From Anisakis pegreffii (Eukaryota > Nematoda > Chromadorea > Rhabditida > Anisakidae): a stretch of DNA of 64,000 bases. Positions within the stretch are counted from its first letter, which is position 1, and each line of letters starts with the position of its first letter. Below the pieces are notes generated by a model. That model was not told where the DNA came from and ran no database searches. It saw only the letters and a list, made by a program, of their open reading frames with translations. This document shows, in pieces, positions 37,690 to 53,743 of this stretch. The translations under genes and the position numbers were made by a program. The stretch is from contig JAPYMA010000804.1 in the NCBI GenBank assembly GCA_035041965.1, positions 1 to 64,000 on the forward strand. Direction: 5' to 3'.

Positions 37690-39720
37690 CAATAAAAGTT
37701 GGAGAAGAACCTACTAAAGGCTACCACGTTTTTGGGGATGGGAAAGGTGGTTGTGGCGTCGCGGTAAGAAGTGATCTGGTTGATTCAGTGACAGAATTTG
37801 GCTCCTGGGCAAACGGTCGGCATGAATTAAGATCAAGAATTGAGGAATTAAAACGGTACGAATAATCAGCGCATATGCGTCAACAGATAGAGCTGCGGAT
37901 TATGAAAAAAGACTTATGTTATGGAGGTCTCAACAAGATCATTGACAAAGTTAAATGAAATAAATTATTAATAGTGGAAATTGATGGTAATGCCCAATTC
38001 GGAGAGGATGAGTCATCGAGCGAGCTTGTAATGCATTACACTCTATCCCGAAAATGGGAGAAGACTGCTCAACGAATGTGAGCTCAGAGGTGTGAGTAAC
38101 TGCTTCAACGTTGAAGAGAAGTTGAAGAAAACATCTTGATGCGGAAATGTTCAAATTAGAACGGACGAAAAACAATGACAAAGTGCACTTCTAAGAAATC
38201 AAATTGACTAAATCCTTATTTCCAAAAAAATGGGCACACATGGTCAACGCACCATGGAGTATTTAGAATGCGCCATTCGACAGTGATTACGCACCTGCAT
38301 CTCTTATGACTAAGCTCAGGTTTCCGAATCGTCACAAAATACAACACCTTCCGCTGTTTAATCTCGAACAAATACAAACTGACAGTCAGGCGATAACGAA
38401 TACCGGAAATCAGCCGCAATCAAAATACCCCAATACACCAAGAACAATGACGGAGATCTTAACTCTGCATCCGTCACGCGAACATTGCTGTCTCGCGCAC
38501 GAGCCTTACCGGAACTACCGCAGTCATCAAAAAGACCATCATTGAGTCGGGAGTCTGAACGTCTCGCAACGAAAGTATCTATTCTAGGGCGCAAAAAATC
38601 GGCCGAGGTAGCTCGGGTGAAGAAGGTCCGCGGAAGGATTTTGAAGCGGAATGGAACATCAGAACCAAAGAAATGGAAGATGCAGCTGGTAAGGGAACAC
38701 AGGGAACTATTCAACCTACTGAAACTCTACAGTGGAAAAACCAACCGGCACCCTGAATATCTAGTTATAGAAGAAGAAAAGAAACTGATAGTTGGAGAAG
38801 GTATGAACCAATGAAAGTGTCACTTTGGTCCCGAATTAACCAGATTGTCCTGAATTAGCCAGATCAGCACTTGAGCTCCAACAAGACGCGACTTATGAAG
38901 TGGCTGTTAGTCCACTGTCACCAGAAGAAGTTCCTCGGGCAGTTCAACAAGTAAAAAAACGTGAAGACTGTAAGAGACGATGGTACAGCACTCGACAAGA
39001 TTGAGGCATTGCTCCTCTCCAGTTTGAACAAATTGTAAAAGTTGCCACGAAATATCTGAGAGTTTGAAGAAATACCAACAAGCTGGAAAAAATGCAAAAT
39101 CATTCCTACATGTAAAAATGATATCACAATGGATCTTGATAATTACAAAGGAATATCACTCCTCTCAACACTCTATAATGCGCTCGGAAGTTATTATCGA
39201 CCGACTGCACTCGATATGCAGTGAACGAAAAGAGAGGAACACGCTGGGTTTCGAGATGGCCGTTCAACAACTGATTAAATTCCCAGTCTGATGTGTATTA
39301 TCGAAATCCTAAACCCTAAATCGGTGCAACTAGTCTACTTACAACGAACGCTTTCATAGATTTTATGTGCGCCTTCGATTCTCCACGTCGCATACGTCTA
39401 TTTCAACTACTCCGAGCCAATGGTGTTTCGATCAACTAATAAGCAACGCAAATATACCAAACACTGCAGTGGTGGAAACATAAACCGGCATATCGCAACA
39501 ATTCAACGTTAACACGAATGTACGGCAGGTTTCCGCACTGAGTACATTTTATTACGTATGATGTCACTTTGTTTCATTTCTTTTTTTCATTATTTATTTT
39601 ATTCTGCTTTCACTGAACCTATATGTCCCATAGTTATGTGGAACAGTCAATAAAATTTTGAAGAAGTAACATCAATTACATATAAAATCATTTGAAAAAG
39701 CACAGGAAAACAGTTTGAAC
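37690..39720 (+). mobile_element. Decayed RTE-like non-LTR retrotransposon
   Basis: A single broken element on the plus strand. Endonuclease-like remnants: VRIISAYAST (37,853) and DGNAQFGEDESS (~37,985). A linker follows with FPNRHKIQHLPLFNLEQI (~38,320). Reverse-transcriptase remnants: LSPEEVPRAVQQVKK (38,915), EIPTSWKKCKIIP (39,069), LDNYKGISLLSTLYNA (39,137), GFRDG-like residues (~39,245) and CAFDSPRRIRLFQLLRANGVS (~39,367). The order EN-RT and these motifs match RTE-clade elements. Frames shift repeatedly and several stops interrupt the protein; the RT YxDD box is missing. A non-coding tail (39,560-39,720) is similar to 56,420-56,570. Confidence 0.8.
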
Positions 39721-42700
39721 CACGCTAAGCATATTTTTAGGCGTAATGACAATACGATAGCAAAGTTATCACTACTGCACGAATCGTCTCCGAATCAGAA
39801 ACAGTTGAGAGTAATAAAGCGATTGACTTGCAGACAGCAAATCAAAACTGATCTGAAAGTTGCTCGATTCGATAAGACAATCAAAACGGCAACGTCTAAT
39901 TATGATCGAAACATTGACACTAAATGGAATAGTCCAAAGCGAATATAATGTGTATGATAGCTGACGATAAAACTAAATGGTGGAATATATGCAAACACCA
40001 TGACGCACATTAGCGAGGTCGCCTCAGCAAAGCTCTACAGTAGAGTAAAGTAAAAGTATCTGGATGGTCTGTGAAAAAGAGAACACATAATACGAAAATA
40101 ACTGTAACGCAAAGTTATTTCATTCATCCCATACTTCATCACTTTCTCCTAACAACGTCTTCTTCGTTTTTGCTTTCAATTCAACGGAAATCTGAACGTT
40201 CCGAAATCGAAGTAAAAATAACCGCTTATATATGCATGTACATTCACTTGTTTATATTCTTTCTTTCTAGCAGCCAGTTGGTTCTGAAACAAGCTAACAA
40301 CTTATTCACCAATGCAACAAATAAACCACAAACAAATCAGAACTGATTGATCACCTTACTCATCACACCACCAAGTCACCATTAACATGGTCTACGTATT
40401 TCAGGCTAAAATTTGGAGATGTCGTGACAAATAGATTTCCTAGATCCCAATGCGCGGTCATCGGGCTCGGCAACCTTGCCCATTTGCATCTATGAGTAAT
40501 AATCTAGTTTCGAAACATTTACCGACGAAAATCAATAAGTTTTATGTGCAGCTATCTGAACACTTTTTTCCACACGTTGCCCCACTCAACGAACTTATCG
40601 TCTTTACCATCAATCATTCGTGTGATTCAACGAATTCGCCATATTGGCGGTGATCATCTTTGCTCAGTACACTCGCTAAACTTTAACTTCAGTTCGGAAA
40701 CAAATAATACGCAATGAAAAAACATATTAAAAGGCAAAACTGAATGACGTTATAAGCAATAATAATAATAAATAATATTTAATAATAACAATCGTAATAA
40801 TAATACATTTACCTAGTTGATCGCTGAATGAACGATGATCAGTTAAACGAAAAGGTTGAGCAGTAATCAATCAAACAATGAGCGGATAATATTGATAACG
40901 ATACAAATGATGATGCAATTACATCAACAAAAACCGAAACGATTCAGCGTTGCACTCAACTGTGGTACTGTTTTCAATAGTACTGCAGCACCATAGCCGA
41001 AGTACAAAGCCTAACCGTCGGCCGGTAGGTAGTACTTTGCTGGCTGGTATTTGTAATGGGTTACACACCGCTTCAGTATTCAATATTTCAGATATCAATA
41101 AAACGACTCCTCATCATCAGCATTAACAATAGCTGCACAAGCAACAACACAACATCAAATGCGTTGTTCTTCAATCCAGCGCACACTCATAATATCACTC
41201 ATTCACCAATCACAACGTCCATGATTTCATAATAATACCAGCTGCTGCAGCAAAATAACAATTAAGTGATTCAGATTCATTCTCTTAAATCGCAATCCCA
41301 TGAATCAAAACCCCAACACTTTGTTAACGACGGCAGCAACCCTCCCGACCTCTCAAGTCCACGATTAGTTGATCGACTGACTGAAATATTTCAAATCTGA
41401 AGATAGGAATGATATCGAAGGGGGAGGGAAGGCGAAAGGAAGGATGACTCATCATCGCCATCATCATCACCACACTCATCGAATTTCATCAGTACCAACA
41501 CACCATTTAGCGATTATCATCTTTCTATCATTCAACCAATCCATATGTTTATCCTTAATATTCGGTCGGGTGGGTGCATGCAATTCAACATCCGAATAAT
41601 TGAATGAATGATACACGCTAGGAAGCAACCCTACTGGAATATGCCTTACCTAAATACGAACGCATTTATATCGTCAGTCCTCATTTTGTTTACATATTTA
41701 TTAACATTATTACTCATTCGATTTCTGCACAAGTATTACATCACCATCCGTAATCAATAATAATCAATATCCAAAAGTTCAACAACACAATAGGCATCAT
41801 GCTACAAAATAAACTGAAATTGAAACATACACATGCTCATTTCTTACTTCATTTGTTTGTTTGCAGTTCACATAATAATCACAACAAATTTTATTTTCAT
41901 CTTCCTATGATCACGATCCATCTGTTCCTATCGGCGATTATGACGAAAATGATGAGTCAGCCGAATGAAATACTTGCGAAAATTGGCAGTAACTGACTAA
42001 CGAAATTCAATGAATGAGTTATAAACGAGTAGAAAGAATGAGTCATAGAAATAAAAGAAACAGAGGCAGCCTAGTGTCTTGGTTGCTTTGCAGACAGACG
42101 AGTGGTTCGCTTAATGGTTGCTTGCTTGGTTTCGTAATATTTTCTACCGCCGCCATCATCATTTTGCTTTATTTCACAACTGTTTCGCATTTCATTCCAT
42201 TCGGAGCTTACTATGATGTTGGCAATCACAATAATAACAACAATAATAATAATAGTAATGTCAACACTATGATCGAGTCGAGAACTCACTGAAGTACGCA
42301 ATCGGGTGTGGAGTAGGAAGGGGTAGGGGAAAGGAAAAAAGCTAGTTATTATCATGACGACATGACAAATCTACTTTTTCGTGATCTTGAAATAAATGAT
42401 GACTCAGTAATTTCGTAATACTCAGTAACACCACCACGGCAGTGTTTTTCTCAACATAGTATTGATAACACTGCCGCCGCACTCTCATTCTTTTTCATCT
42501 CATTAATGCACTCTAATTCAACTCTCATTCACTCCAGAAATACCCACACTGAATCAAATCAAACGAATACAAACTTCTTTCTATGAACATTGATCGCCAA
42601 CACATAAACGACCGATTTATCAGTCACCAGTAATGATCACTTTGATAAGACGGTATGATATGCACGAAGACAATCAAATTAAAAAATGAAGAGAACACAA

Positions 42701-44340
42701 TTGAACCGAGATTAGAACTGTCTATACAAGTACCTCTTGCGCTTTTGAATTGATGTTAAAACAAATGATTCATAACAAACTGCTATCATGTTGCTGCAGT
42801 TGGCTGACTGTGCAACCAGGATTAAGCGAATGATTAGAGAAATTATGCAAATAAAAAGTGATAAGATGAACATTCGAAAAGATACATGCAAGCAGCATCT
42901 ACCTGACAATCCACACACCCATTAAGAAATACGCCCACTGTCAAATGAATCAACAAATATACCCAACAGACATATGAATCAATGAATTGCGAAGTGAAGC
43001 GAATGCATAAATAACGAAAATATTATCGGTTGTATCGAACTGTATAAGATTTGCTAGAATCGTGCAATGACTGATTTTTATTACTGCTATTATTATGACC
43101 TGCAGTACACAGCTTGATGAAGATTATGATGGAAAAATAATCTTACAACTAAAAATAACTGAATGAATACAATGAAGAAACGCCATCTCAAACAACACGC
43201 TTTCAATAACAATGATACACATGAAAACATTCAAAATAAAAATAATATATCTGCATTATCAACAAATACAACAAATCGTAATGAATCTTTTTACGAACTA
43301 CATCATTGCCATTCACACAGCAGTGGCATAGGACAAGTCCGACCCACTTATGCGCAAATTGAGGCAATCGTTTCCATCAGTAGCACAAATTTGAGGACTT
43401 CAAGTCCTATACAACAGTGCAGAGAGACTTCGCCAAATACAAAACAATGCGTGGATACTAAACTGTCTATTCGCGCGAACCGACCCGATTGAGCTAAGAA
43501 TTGGTTTAGCGGGGTTTGGGCTCAGGCTCAAGCTTTATGCTTGAAGCTGGACACTGATACTACGTAAATCAGTTTTTGCAACACTTCTTCAAAGAACCGC
43601 AGATTTTTGCCGCTGTTCTATCTCTTCTGCTGCTGCTAGACTAGGGTGAGTAAGCATTTCAAAATGCTAATCAATACTAACATTGATTCTAATCATCAAA
43701 TAATGGAAAGATACGCATACACAATTACAAAAACACGCAATGATAAAAGATATTATTACATAGGATTCAATGAAACCCATCTGTGATCGGCAGAAAACAG
43801 CTCATCCGATCATACAACTAACCAACCCCATTTCGGTTTATTTTGACTTGTAATCTGTCGACGAAATGACGATGAACAACAAAAATAACTGTTTGTATAT
43901 GTATAGGGACGAAGCTAGATTGATAATAAATGAATTAATTAATCAAAACTTGTATATCGATGTGTTCAGTGAAAAAAGGAAAGAAGCAAGTAAAGCAAGA
44001 TAGAATGAATTAAACGACGACTGAACGATATTAAATAATGTTAAACGCTATTACTACTGAATATTCGCGTTCGCTCAATGATTTAGTATAATGATAACAT
44101 TAATATAATAATAAAGAAATTTCAGTGAGAAATCAAATGAAACGAAATCGTTAGAACCGATAAGTAATGCGACACAGACAGATGGCAGAACAGCACTGAT
44201 ATTACAATGCTAATTTAAACAATGATAATAATAATGAGAAGAAGAATAACAATAAGTGTGTAATTCTAATCAAACAATCGTTAGTAAATAAACAAAACTT
44301 CAAACGTAAATATGCAAATTTGAAATGAAATGAAATTTTA
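39721..44340. other. Gene-poor AT-rich stretch
   Basis: About 4.6 kb without a recognisable gene. A short segment at 40,127-40,160 (cccatacttcatcactttctcctaacaa) matches 56,331-56,359, so it is a fragment of the same dispersed family as the RTE tails. Short AAT runs occur at about 40,760-40,805 and 42,230-42,255. The open frames present have no domain signature and atypical composition. Confidence 0.5.
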
Positions 44341-44342
44341 TA

Positions 44343-45200
44343 TAACAGCATTGCCCAACAAAAACTTAAATTTTTTCCCGTAGAAACATGAATGTCAACT
44401 TCTCGAGCAATTTTTTTGCCCAGATTACGGGAACGAACTTCACTTTCCATGGGAAGTCACCAACTTTCCACAAATTCAAACTGAAATTTTCCCACCAGTA
44501 CAAACATACATTTTTATGCCGACAATGTGCAATAGTAATTATCCAGCCGAGAACAACAAATTGATATTCTCGAGCTATTTAGAGTTAAGAAAACGGAAGC
44601 TCTTCACGAAATGACCATATTCTTCCACGATTTCTAAACGGAACTTAGCAAAATTTTGAGAAAAAGTTAAAGCTTGGAACAGTTCCAGTCGTAATGTACA
44701 CGTTTCGCTCACAAATGTAGATCAATATGTGTCAAGTGTATGAATTATACTGTAATGGTAATACGGCGCTGTTTAAAGAGTTTCAAAACTGCCACAAGTC
44801 ATTACTGGGCACATCATTACAGTAGTTGCTATGCAAATTTGAAATGCTCTATTTTTTACACTGCATTCGACACCGCTCCAAAGTCAGTCTTTTTTCAGAA
44901 ATTTCGAAATATTCATTCCGATGTAATAAAAAAACAGAATCGCTTCGTGAGTATCGGGATTGATAGCCGTTTTCTGCCAAAAAAACAACCCCAGAATATC
45001 AGCAGCATGTTCCGGACTGAACAGTCAATATGGCACTGTATCAATTTATGAACATACATTTTTTCAAGCGAAAAAAATTTCATTCGTAATTCACGGAAAA
45101 CAGGTGCCCAATAATTAAAAATGAAATTCACTACTGTAACATAAGCAAAAAACAGCTTTAGGCCCAGTATTTGGTTATCTTTGAAAACTTTTGTTGGACA
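44343..45200 (-). mobile_element. Possible decayed Tc1/mariner-like element
   Basis: The ends carry loosely matching inverted repeats: ttgcccaacaaaaactt at about 44,353 and, reverse-complemented from about 45,185-45,205, ctgtccaacaaaagttt. On the minus strand near 45,000 a frame reads LIFWGCFFGRKRLSI, which resembles the V-W-G-C-x motif of Tc1 transposases. No D-D-E/D triad can be assembled. This is weak evidence. Confidence 0.3.
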
Positions 45201-45263
45201 GTGTAATCGAATGACGATTGAATAAATCAGCCGCCATCAGTCGGAACAGCAGTTTAAATGAGA

Positions 45264-45367
45264 TTATGTTGCTGACAAAAGATTACCTGCGCAGTAAGAA
45301 ATATCATGATGATGTTCATCGTTGTAATATTTCTTAATATGCAGGCAATTTTTTGTCAACAACATAA
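45264..45367. repeat. Long imperfect hairpin (41-bp arms)
   Basis: Arms 45,264-45,304 and 45,327-45,367 pair at 35 of 41 positions around a 22-nt loop. Five of the six mismatches are transitions. The termini read TA|tgttg...caaca|TA, so it might be a small mariner-type MITE with TA duplications, next to the possible Tc1/mariner relic. A structured RNA is the alternative. Confidence 0.75.
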
Positions 45368-45737
45368 CCTTAGTGTTTTGATTCGCCTATTGCCGCCATG
45401 CGCCCTAGAGATGAGGAGCTTTCAGCAATTTAAAAGACTATAATGATAAGTAAATACAATGAAATAGAAAGCGAGAAAAAGAAAACAAAGTTCAAATAAC
45501 GAAATAAAAATTCACACTGACACCCGATTCTATGACTAACGACAGCAGTACATATTACAGAAATTCACTGATCTTTGTTTCGGAGAAAATAAATGTTTTC
45601 TAAGTAAATTTGCTGACTTTACATTTGTAACTGATTACGAACAACAAACGAAACAATGATCATAATTCGAAGTGATTCAATCCATCCATCTTCTGCCAAC
45701 AATAACAATAGTCGTTTTCTTCCTTTACTCATCATTT

Positions 45738-48048
<2,311 letters not shown>

Positions 48049-48059
48049 ATGCATCATTT

Positions 48060-50616
48060 CATTCGTCCAACACATCAAACCATTAATGAACGAAACAATT
48101 TTAACCTATCCACGGACAATATACAACAGAACACCTGAACCAGATTCTACAACAACTTCATAAGATAGCACAATCAAATAACACATGAAATACGGATCGA
48201 ACAAGAACAAAAAAAACGCCGAAACCGAAATAAAAATTTTTCTAGAATAAAGGGCCGGAAGAGCCAGAAAGCTAAAAAATACCAAAAGACCTTAACCAGA
48301 TTATTTAAGTGCACAGCGTTTGGGACTGTATGGCAGCAAAAGTTACATGACATTAAATTTGTCATTATGACATCAAAATTAATAAATTTCGCGATGTTGG
48401 TACAGTTGAGAAAAACGATAACAAACCATTTTATTTTGATAACTACTTGATATAAAAAAAGCGTATGTAATCGAATGCATAGTGCAGACGTGAGTGAGCT
48501 ATATGGAAGAAACATGAATGATAAAAAAACATGAAACATATTTAAACTTCTTCTGGCACATCAAGAAATTCTTCGTAGTTTAATCAACAGGACTGCAGCA
48601 ATTTTACAACATGAAATGAATTCAGCGAGAGAAGTTGTATGGACGTATGAAATAGCCAACGCTATATGCAGCATTTAGAGATGCATGGTGCTGAGTGAAT
48701 AACTTTGGAGTCATTTTCACATATATTATATAAAATTTATGAAATAGTCATCCCTATTTATCACATTGGAGCGCTTTTCGGAGAAAAAGATCAGAAGCGG
48801 AAGAGACAGAAGAAAATGGGCCAGATGACCGGAAGTTTTCTCTTTAATATATACACATTTGTGGATAAAGTAAAACATATCGTGTATAGCTTACATATTA
48901 TAAAATACTCGTATGTATTCATATGCAGGCATGTACACTGCAATTCATACATGTACAACTATATACGCTTAACGAATATCGATCGGAGTGTGTGTCTCTG
49001 ACTGCATTCTTTCACGTGATCGTTTGAGCTTTACGTGCATTTCGTTGTTTGTGCGTTCAGTGCATTTACAAAATGATACTAATACTAAAACAAGAAGCCC
49101 AGCTGCATTATGCAATGCAGCCCTCCCACCTCTCAATTCATTTTATCACTCCGAGAGTATTACATGATGTATTTATCTATCAATCTACGTATTTATCTGG
49201 TTCTCTCAATCTGCCTATCTAGTATCGATCAGCACCACGTCGATGCTACACTTCATATAAAACGATATACATAAACAAAAGTCATAATCGTCCCTATCAA
49301 TCAATCAATCTCGATAATGCAGCAGAACACAGCAAACGAACGAGAAACAGCAAGCTGATTAGTACCATTAGCTGTGTTCTTTCGTCAGTCATTTTTTAGA
49401 AGAACAATTTTAAACGCAACACACTACAATCACGACAACGCGTACTTGTCACCTAAATATAATCAATCGATAATACGCCAATATCATCGTACACACTGCG
49501 TTGCGTAAAAGTGGTTCGCTACGTTTAACCCTAACTTTGGGATGAAAAATATTAATTAAAGAGACCTCTGTTTACAACGCTAATTCTTCCATTCAATCAC
49601 TAATAATAATAACAATAATGACAATAACAATAATATTAACAATATGAAAATCGAACTAAACCACGAAAATTTCACGTCCCTCTTCTTTTCCTACAAGAAA
49701 ACAACGGCAACAAATGAATGGAATGATTGCATACCTGAGTAATGATAACATTAAACCACTAAATCAATGCATGTCTAGGCATTAAACTATTCCTTGTTCA
49801 CGATGCTGCTAACCTTTCGAATACGATCAACGAAAATTCACGACTATGAAAGCAACCGACTAACGAAACAACCAGTTTAGCTCATCTCATCGTGAACTGA
49901 ATGACTGATACACACAGCTGCAACATCATATGGATAGCTGCAACATCATATCGATGCTGCTGCCACTGCTGTTGAATGGGGTGCTGGATATACATACATA
50001 TGAATATTTATGTTTATATAATACATATTAATGAATATAGCTCATAACACAGTTAGACTAGCTGAGACGTGACGAGACCAGACGAGAGTGCGTTATCCTC
50101 AAATACTTTCTAGATATCGACACCCTTACACACAGCGCATGCCATGCGGGCGAACCAGCGTTCCACAACGACTTTCCCTGTCTCTGTGCACTCTGTCTTG
50201 TTCTTTTCCTGCTAAAATACTGAATGATCTCAGATGAATAGATATCTTTCTCTAGACCTATACCAAGGTCCGTGTTATCTGATATTTTGAAAGTGAACAC
50301 TTTGAAGTTGCTCACTTGTGAAGTACCCGCAGGTATGCTCGAATATCGAACCGCTCTAGCAATTGTTAAAAGTAATATGTATGTAAATAACCAGTTTAAA
50401 ATAATGTTTTGGAAATGAAAAACCTAGTCAAAATATTCAGCCTTCTTAAATAAACTTAACACTTACAGTTCATTGGAAGTATTCCCTCAGTGATTCATCC
50501 CGAACAGTAACAACAAAAACTGATCGTTGCGATTCGTAATCAGACGCCAACTAAAACCCATACCCGCAATGCTAACACACACACAAACTAATTTGATAAA
50601 ACTTATGCGCAAGTGG
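48060..50616. other. Gene-free AT-rich stretch
   Basis: About 2.5 kb upstream of the dehydrogenase. No recognisable protein domain. Some open frames exist (for example around 48,174-48,539 minus) but are Phe/Leu-rich translations of AT-rich DNA. Confidence 0.4.
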
Positions 50617-50935
50617 CTAATTCCAGTGATACGCGCTACTGAAAAAAAAAGAATCTCAGCTAATCGCAGCTTCGCTAAAAAATACTTTTGTTCTGCTTAA
50701 AATAGTTCATTGTTATCGCCGAAAATGTTGCGAAAAATTTCGCTGAAAGTGTTATTAACCGGAAAAAGCAGCGGGAAATTTCCGCTAAAACGCTAATTAG
50801 CAAAATTAGTACGCTAATCACTATTTTTGAATCATCCGTCAAAATCGCAATTGCACCACTTATTTGTATCGGAAAAAGCCATACTACGCCATTAAACAAT
50901 GCATGCAATTGCACCATTTATTGTTGAAAATTTTC
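50617..50935 (+). repeat. Dispersed 'agcgcgct' repeat, copy 2
   Basis: Begins gatacgcgctactgaaaaaaaaagaatctcagctaatcgcagcttcgctaaaaaat, clearly related to the start of copy 1 read on the opposite strand, and continues with gctaaaacgctaattagc motifs. Confidence 0.45.
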
Positions 50936-51379
50936 ATTGAATCATCCAACAACAGATAATCATTCCAACAACAAGCGTCAGTCAATAGTAAAGCAAGCTC
51001 CAACAATGAGAAAATAACCAAACGACAACAGCAGAATTCGAACATAAAAGCAGTCAATTGGCACAGTTCACATTATGCTTTCTCACTCCCTTTTAAGAAC
51101 ATCAACACGCTGAGCATTTCGTCTGAAATTCTGGATCGTTTAGATCTTGTGGTATTGCCTAGCTCAGTCATCTTAGATGAAAATCAGCGATTATCACATC
51201 TACATATAGAAAAAATTCTGAAATGGATCCACAAAACTAACACCCCATCTTATTAATGTGCCTTTCTAGACAGGAGATCAATCACTGCGGTTCCACTTTG
51301 GTCCTAACAAAACTGGGTATTTCATTTAGACCACAGAGGCTACACTGACAGTATATTTCGATTTTTTTTAAGCGTCTGA

Positions 51380-52300
51380 TTAAGTATCCATACCTAAATT
51401 ATGGCAAACGAGGTCATCTGGCTAACTGAATCAATCAGAGACTTTCTAACGAAACGTTATCAATCAGTCCAAGTTATTGATTCGTCCAGTTCGTCAGAAT
51501 ACATCAGCAGTGGTGTTCCTCAAGTTTCTCCTCACTTTCTTATCCTTACTAAACGTCTTCCAAATTGCCTTCTTCCAGACTCAATATGTTTCATTTTCGC
51601 GGACAATATTAGTCTTCATATACCACAATTTACAATTGGAATATTTAAGTTCAAAAACCAGCATTCATCTACTTGGCTTTTATCACTAGCTCTAGAACAA
51701 AAGAAACTGATTAGAATTGGTAAGAACAATTCTAATAACCGCCTCATCTGATTGGCTTCCGTCGAAAAACCAACATCCAAAACCAAGAATTAGCTCCCTC
51801 CTCATTCAACCAAGACCAAGATGTCATAAGTTTGAAATGCCATCATCACGTTTCCAGTATAGTTAGAAAAGCTAACATCAGAGCATCACTCACACTGAGA
51901 ATGTTCAGCTTCAATACCTTATCCCTACTAAGCAAAGTATGTGACCTGAAGTTCCCCACCCTAGAATACGCCTCTTCCCTTTGGTTTTCTCTGAACAATA
52001 CGGTGACAAACGCTTCGTTAACGTCGTTAAAAACCTTCGAAGAACACGTTTCGTCTTGAAGAGGTAATGTGGGGAATCTAATAACACATCCGAATGCCAG
52101 GAGAGGTTATCGAAAAAAAGGACTGCAAACTTTGAAACTGCGAACATTTCACATTGATCTTTGAACAGACTGTAACGTCAGATCGACCTCTCAATGGAAG
52201 AAATTTTCGAATTTTGCGTAAGCAATGAACTAAAATAATTGCGTTAAATTCGCTGCCAAACGTTGCAAAATAACACTCGCAAACGTAATCATTAGAGTAT
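51380..52300 (+). mobile_element. Decayed CR1/L2-like non-LTR retrotransposon
   Basis: Fragments of the 3' half of a reverse transcriptase: WLTESIRDFLTKRYQSVQV followed by SGVPQ (51,409-51,523), FADN in place of FADD (51,594-51,605), and SSIVRKANIRASLTLRMF followed by LEYASSLW (51,850-51,990). The order matches CR1/L2/Rex-type elements, whose C-terminal part carries K-A-N-x-R and L-E-Y-A-S. At least one frame change is needed between fragments, and the catalytic box is altered, so it is inactive. Confidence 0.75.
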
Positions 52301-52629
52301 TGTCCCAATATAATGTTTCCTCACAATTGCTCCAAATAAATCGAACATATCGTTATGCGAATAAATATCAGTCATATCCTTTCTGAGCGATAACAAAATT
52401 AAAGAAAACATTACAGCACTTCCACCCAGGTTATTTGAAGTCTAATAGCTCAGTAAACTCAAATGGAATGCTAGTGGTGTACTTATAGCGAACAATTGAG
52501 GTATGATTGAATACTCAACTTCTAATCGTTCGGAAAAGCGTGAGTTCCGTAAGTTCGAATTTAGTAATTGTCAATGTTACAGCCCAAATATATAGTTAGA
52601 TATTCTGATGTTGGAAAACATACGCACTC

Positions 52630-52860
52630 ACTCGCAAACATGTTAGCAAAATTTCCAAAAAAAGTTGATTGCTAAAACGCCAACCAAAGAAAGTAGCATA
52701 AATTATCGCTAATTTATGCTGCTCAAAAATTATTATAGCGGAAATTATCACTACAAAGTTCTGCTATTTAAAAAAATAGCGCATTATCGTGCTACCGAAA
52801 AAATTAGCTCAGCTAGTACTGGAATAGCGCGCTAGTGCCCACCTCCGACTAATGCAGATT
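52630..52860 (-). repeat. Dispersed 'agcgcgct' repeat, copy 3
   Basis: On the minus strand it begins ggaggtgggcactagcgcgctattccag and continues with gctaattttttcggtagcacg and similar gct-rich motifs. The ggtgggcact start is reminiscent of hAT-derived MITE ends. No second terminal repeat was established. Confidence 0.45.
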
Positions 52861-53743
52861 GGCTCATCTTCATTAAAATGACAAACAAATCAAATCAACA
52901 AATCCTGATTTATAGACAAGTAACAAGCGAGAATCAACCAAATGTTACTGTAATAAGTTTGGTATTTCGGCGTTTTGGTATCATCCTGAAACGACCTCTT
53001 GGAATCGTTTTCGAAAAATAAAACAAGTTAACTACACCAAAAATCTTCGACAATGATTTTATTTGGGCGAAAGAAACGAGAAAATGAAGAATAAACAAAA
53101 AGAAAAATAAGAATAACCTAGGGGCATCCAGCATCTAAGAACTATCTAAGTTTGTACCATACCCGATCAGAAATTAGTTCGTCGCAGGTATGATCCCCCT
53201 GACGGCGGGATGTTTCACTCAAAATCGATTGATGTATCAATAAAAATAACAACATCAACCAATTAACTATTAGTGACAAAATATCAAGGTTAAAATCATC
53301 TCAACAACAGTATAATATAATTAAAACATTGATCATGTACCTCATAATTACATTTGATTAAAAACAAAACGTCCGACACACAAACGAATAGATAATTGAA
53401 GCAATTAATTGAGCATGTGAAGAAAAATAAACAACGATAAGTGACTGAGTGTTGGGATGTGATGATGATGATGATCTTATGTCAATCGATCAAAACTGAA
53501 AATGCTCAAAACAGTTGCAATAGAAACGATCATAATAATAATAATGCACGAAAAGATGCACATATAGGGAATGAATGAATGGAATGTTTGCGATTGGTCG
53601 CGTCTCATATACAGCAATAATGAATGAACAAAATAAATTAGCAAATCAGAGTAATGCACAAATACACAAACAAATCGAAATCGAATATTAGTTCAACGCT
53701 TGAGGACCGTTTATTACCCAGTGAGCACAGTCGTCATATCCTC

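Noticed and set aside
49524..49545. Telomere-like ccctaac string
   Set aside because: A single occurrence within unique sequence, with no repeat array.
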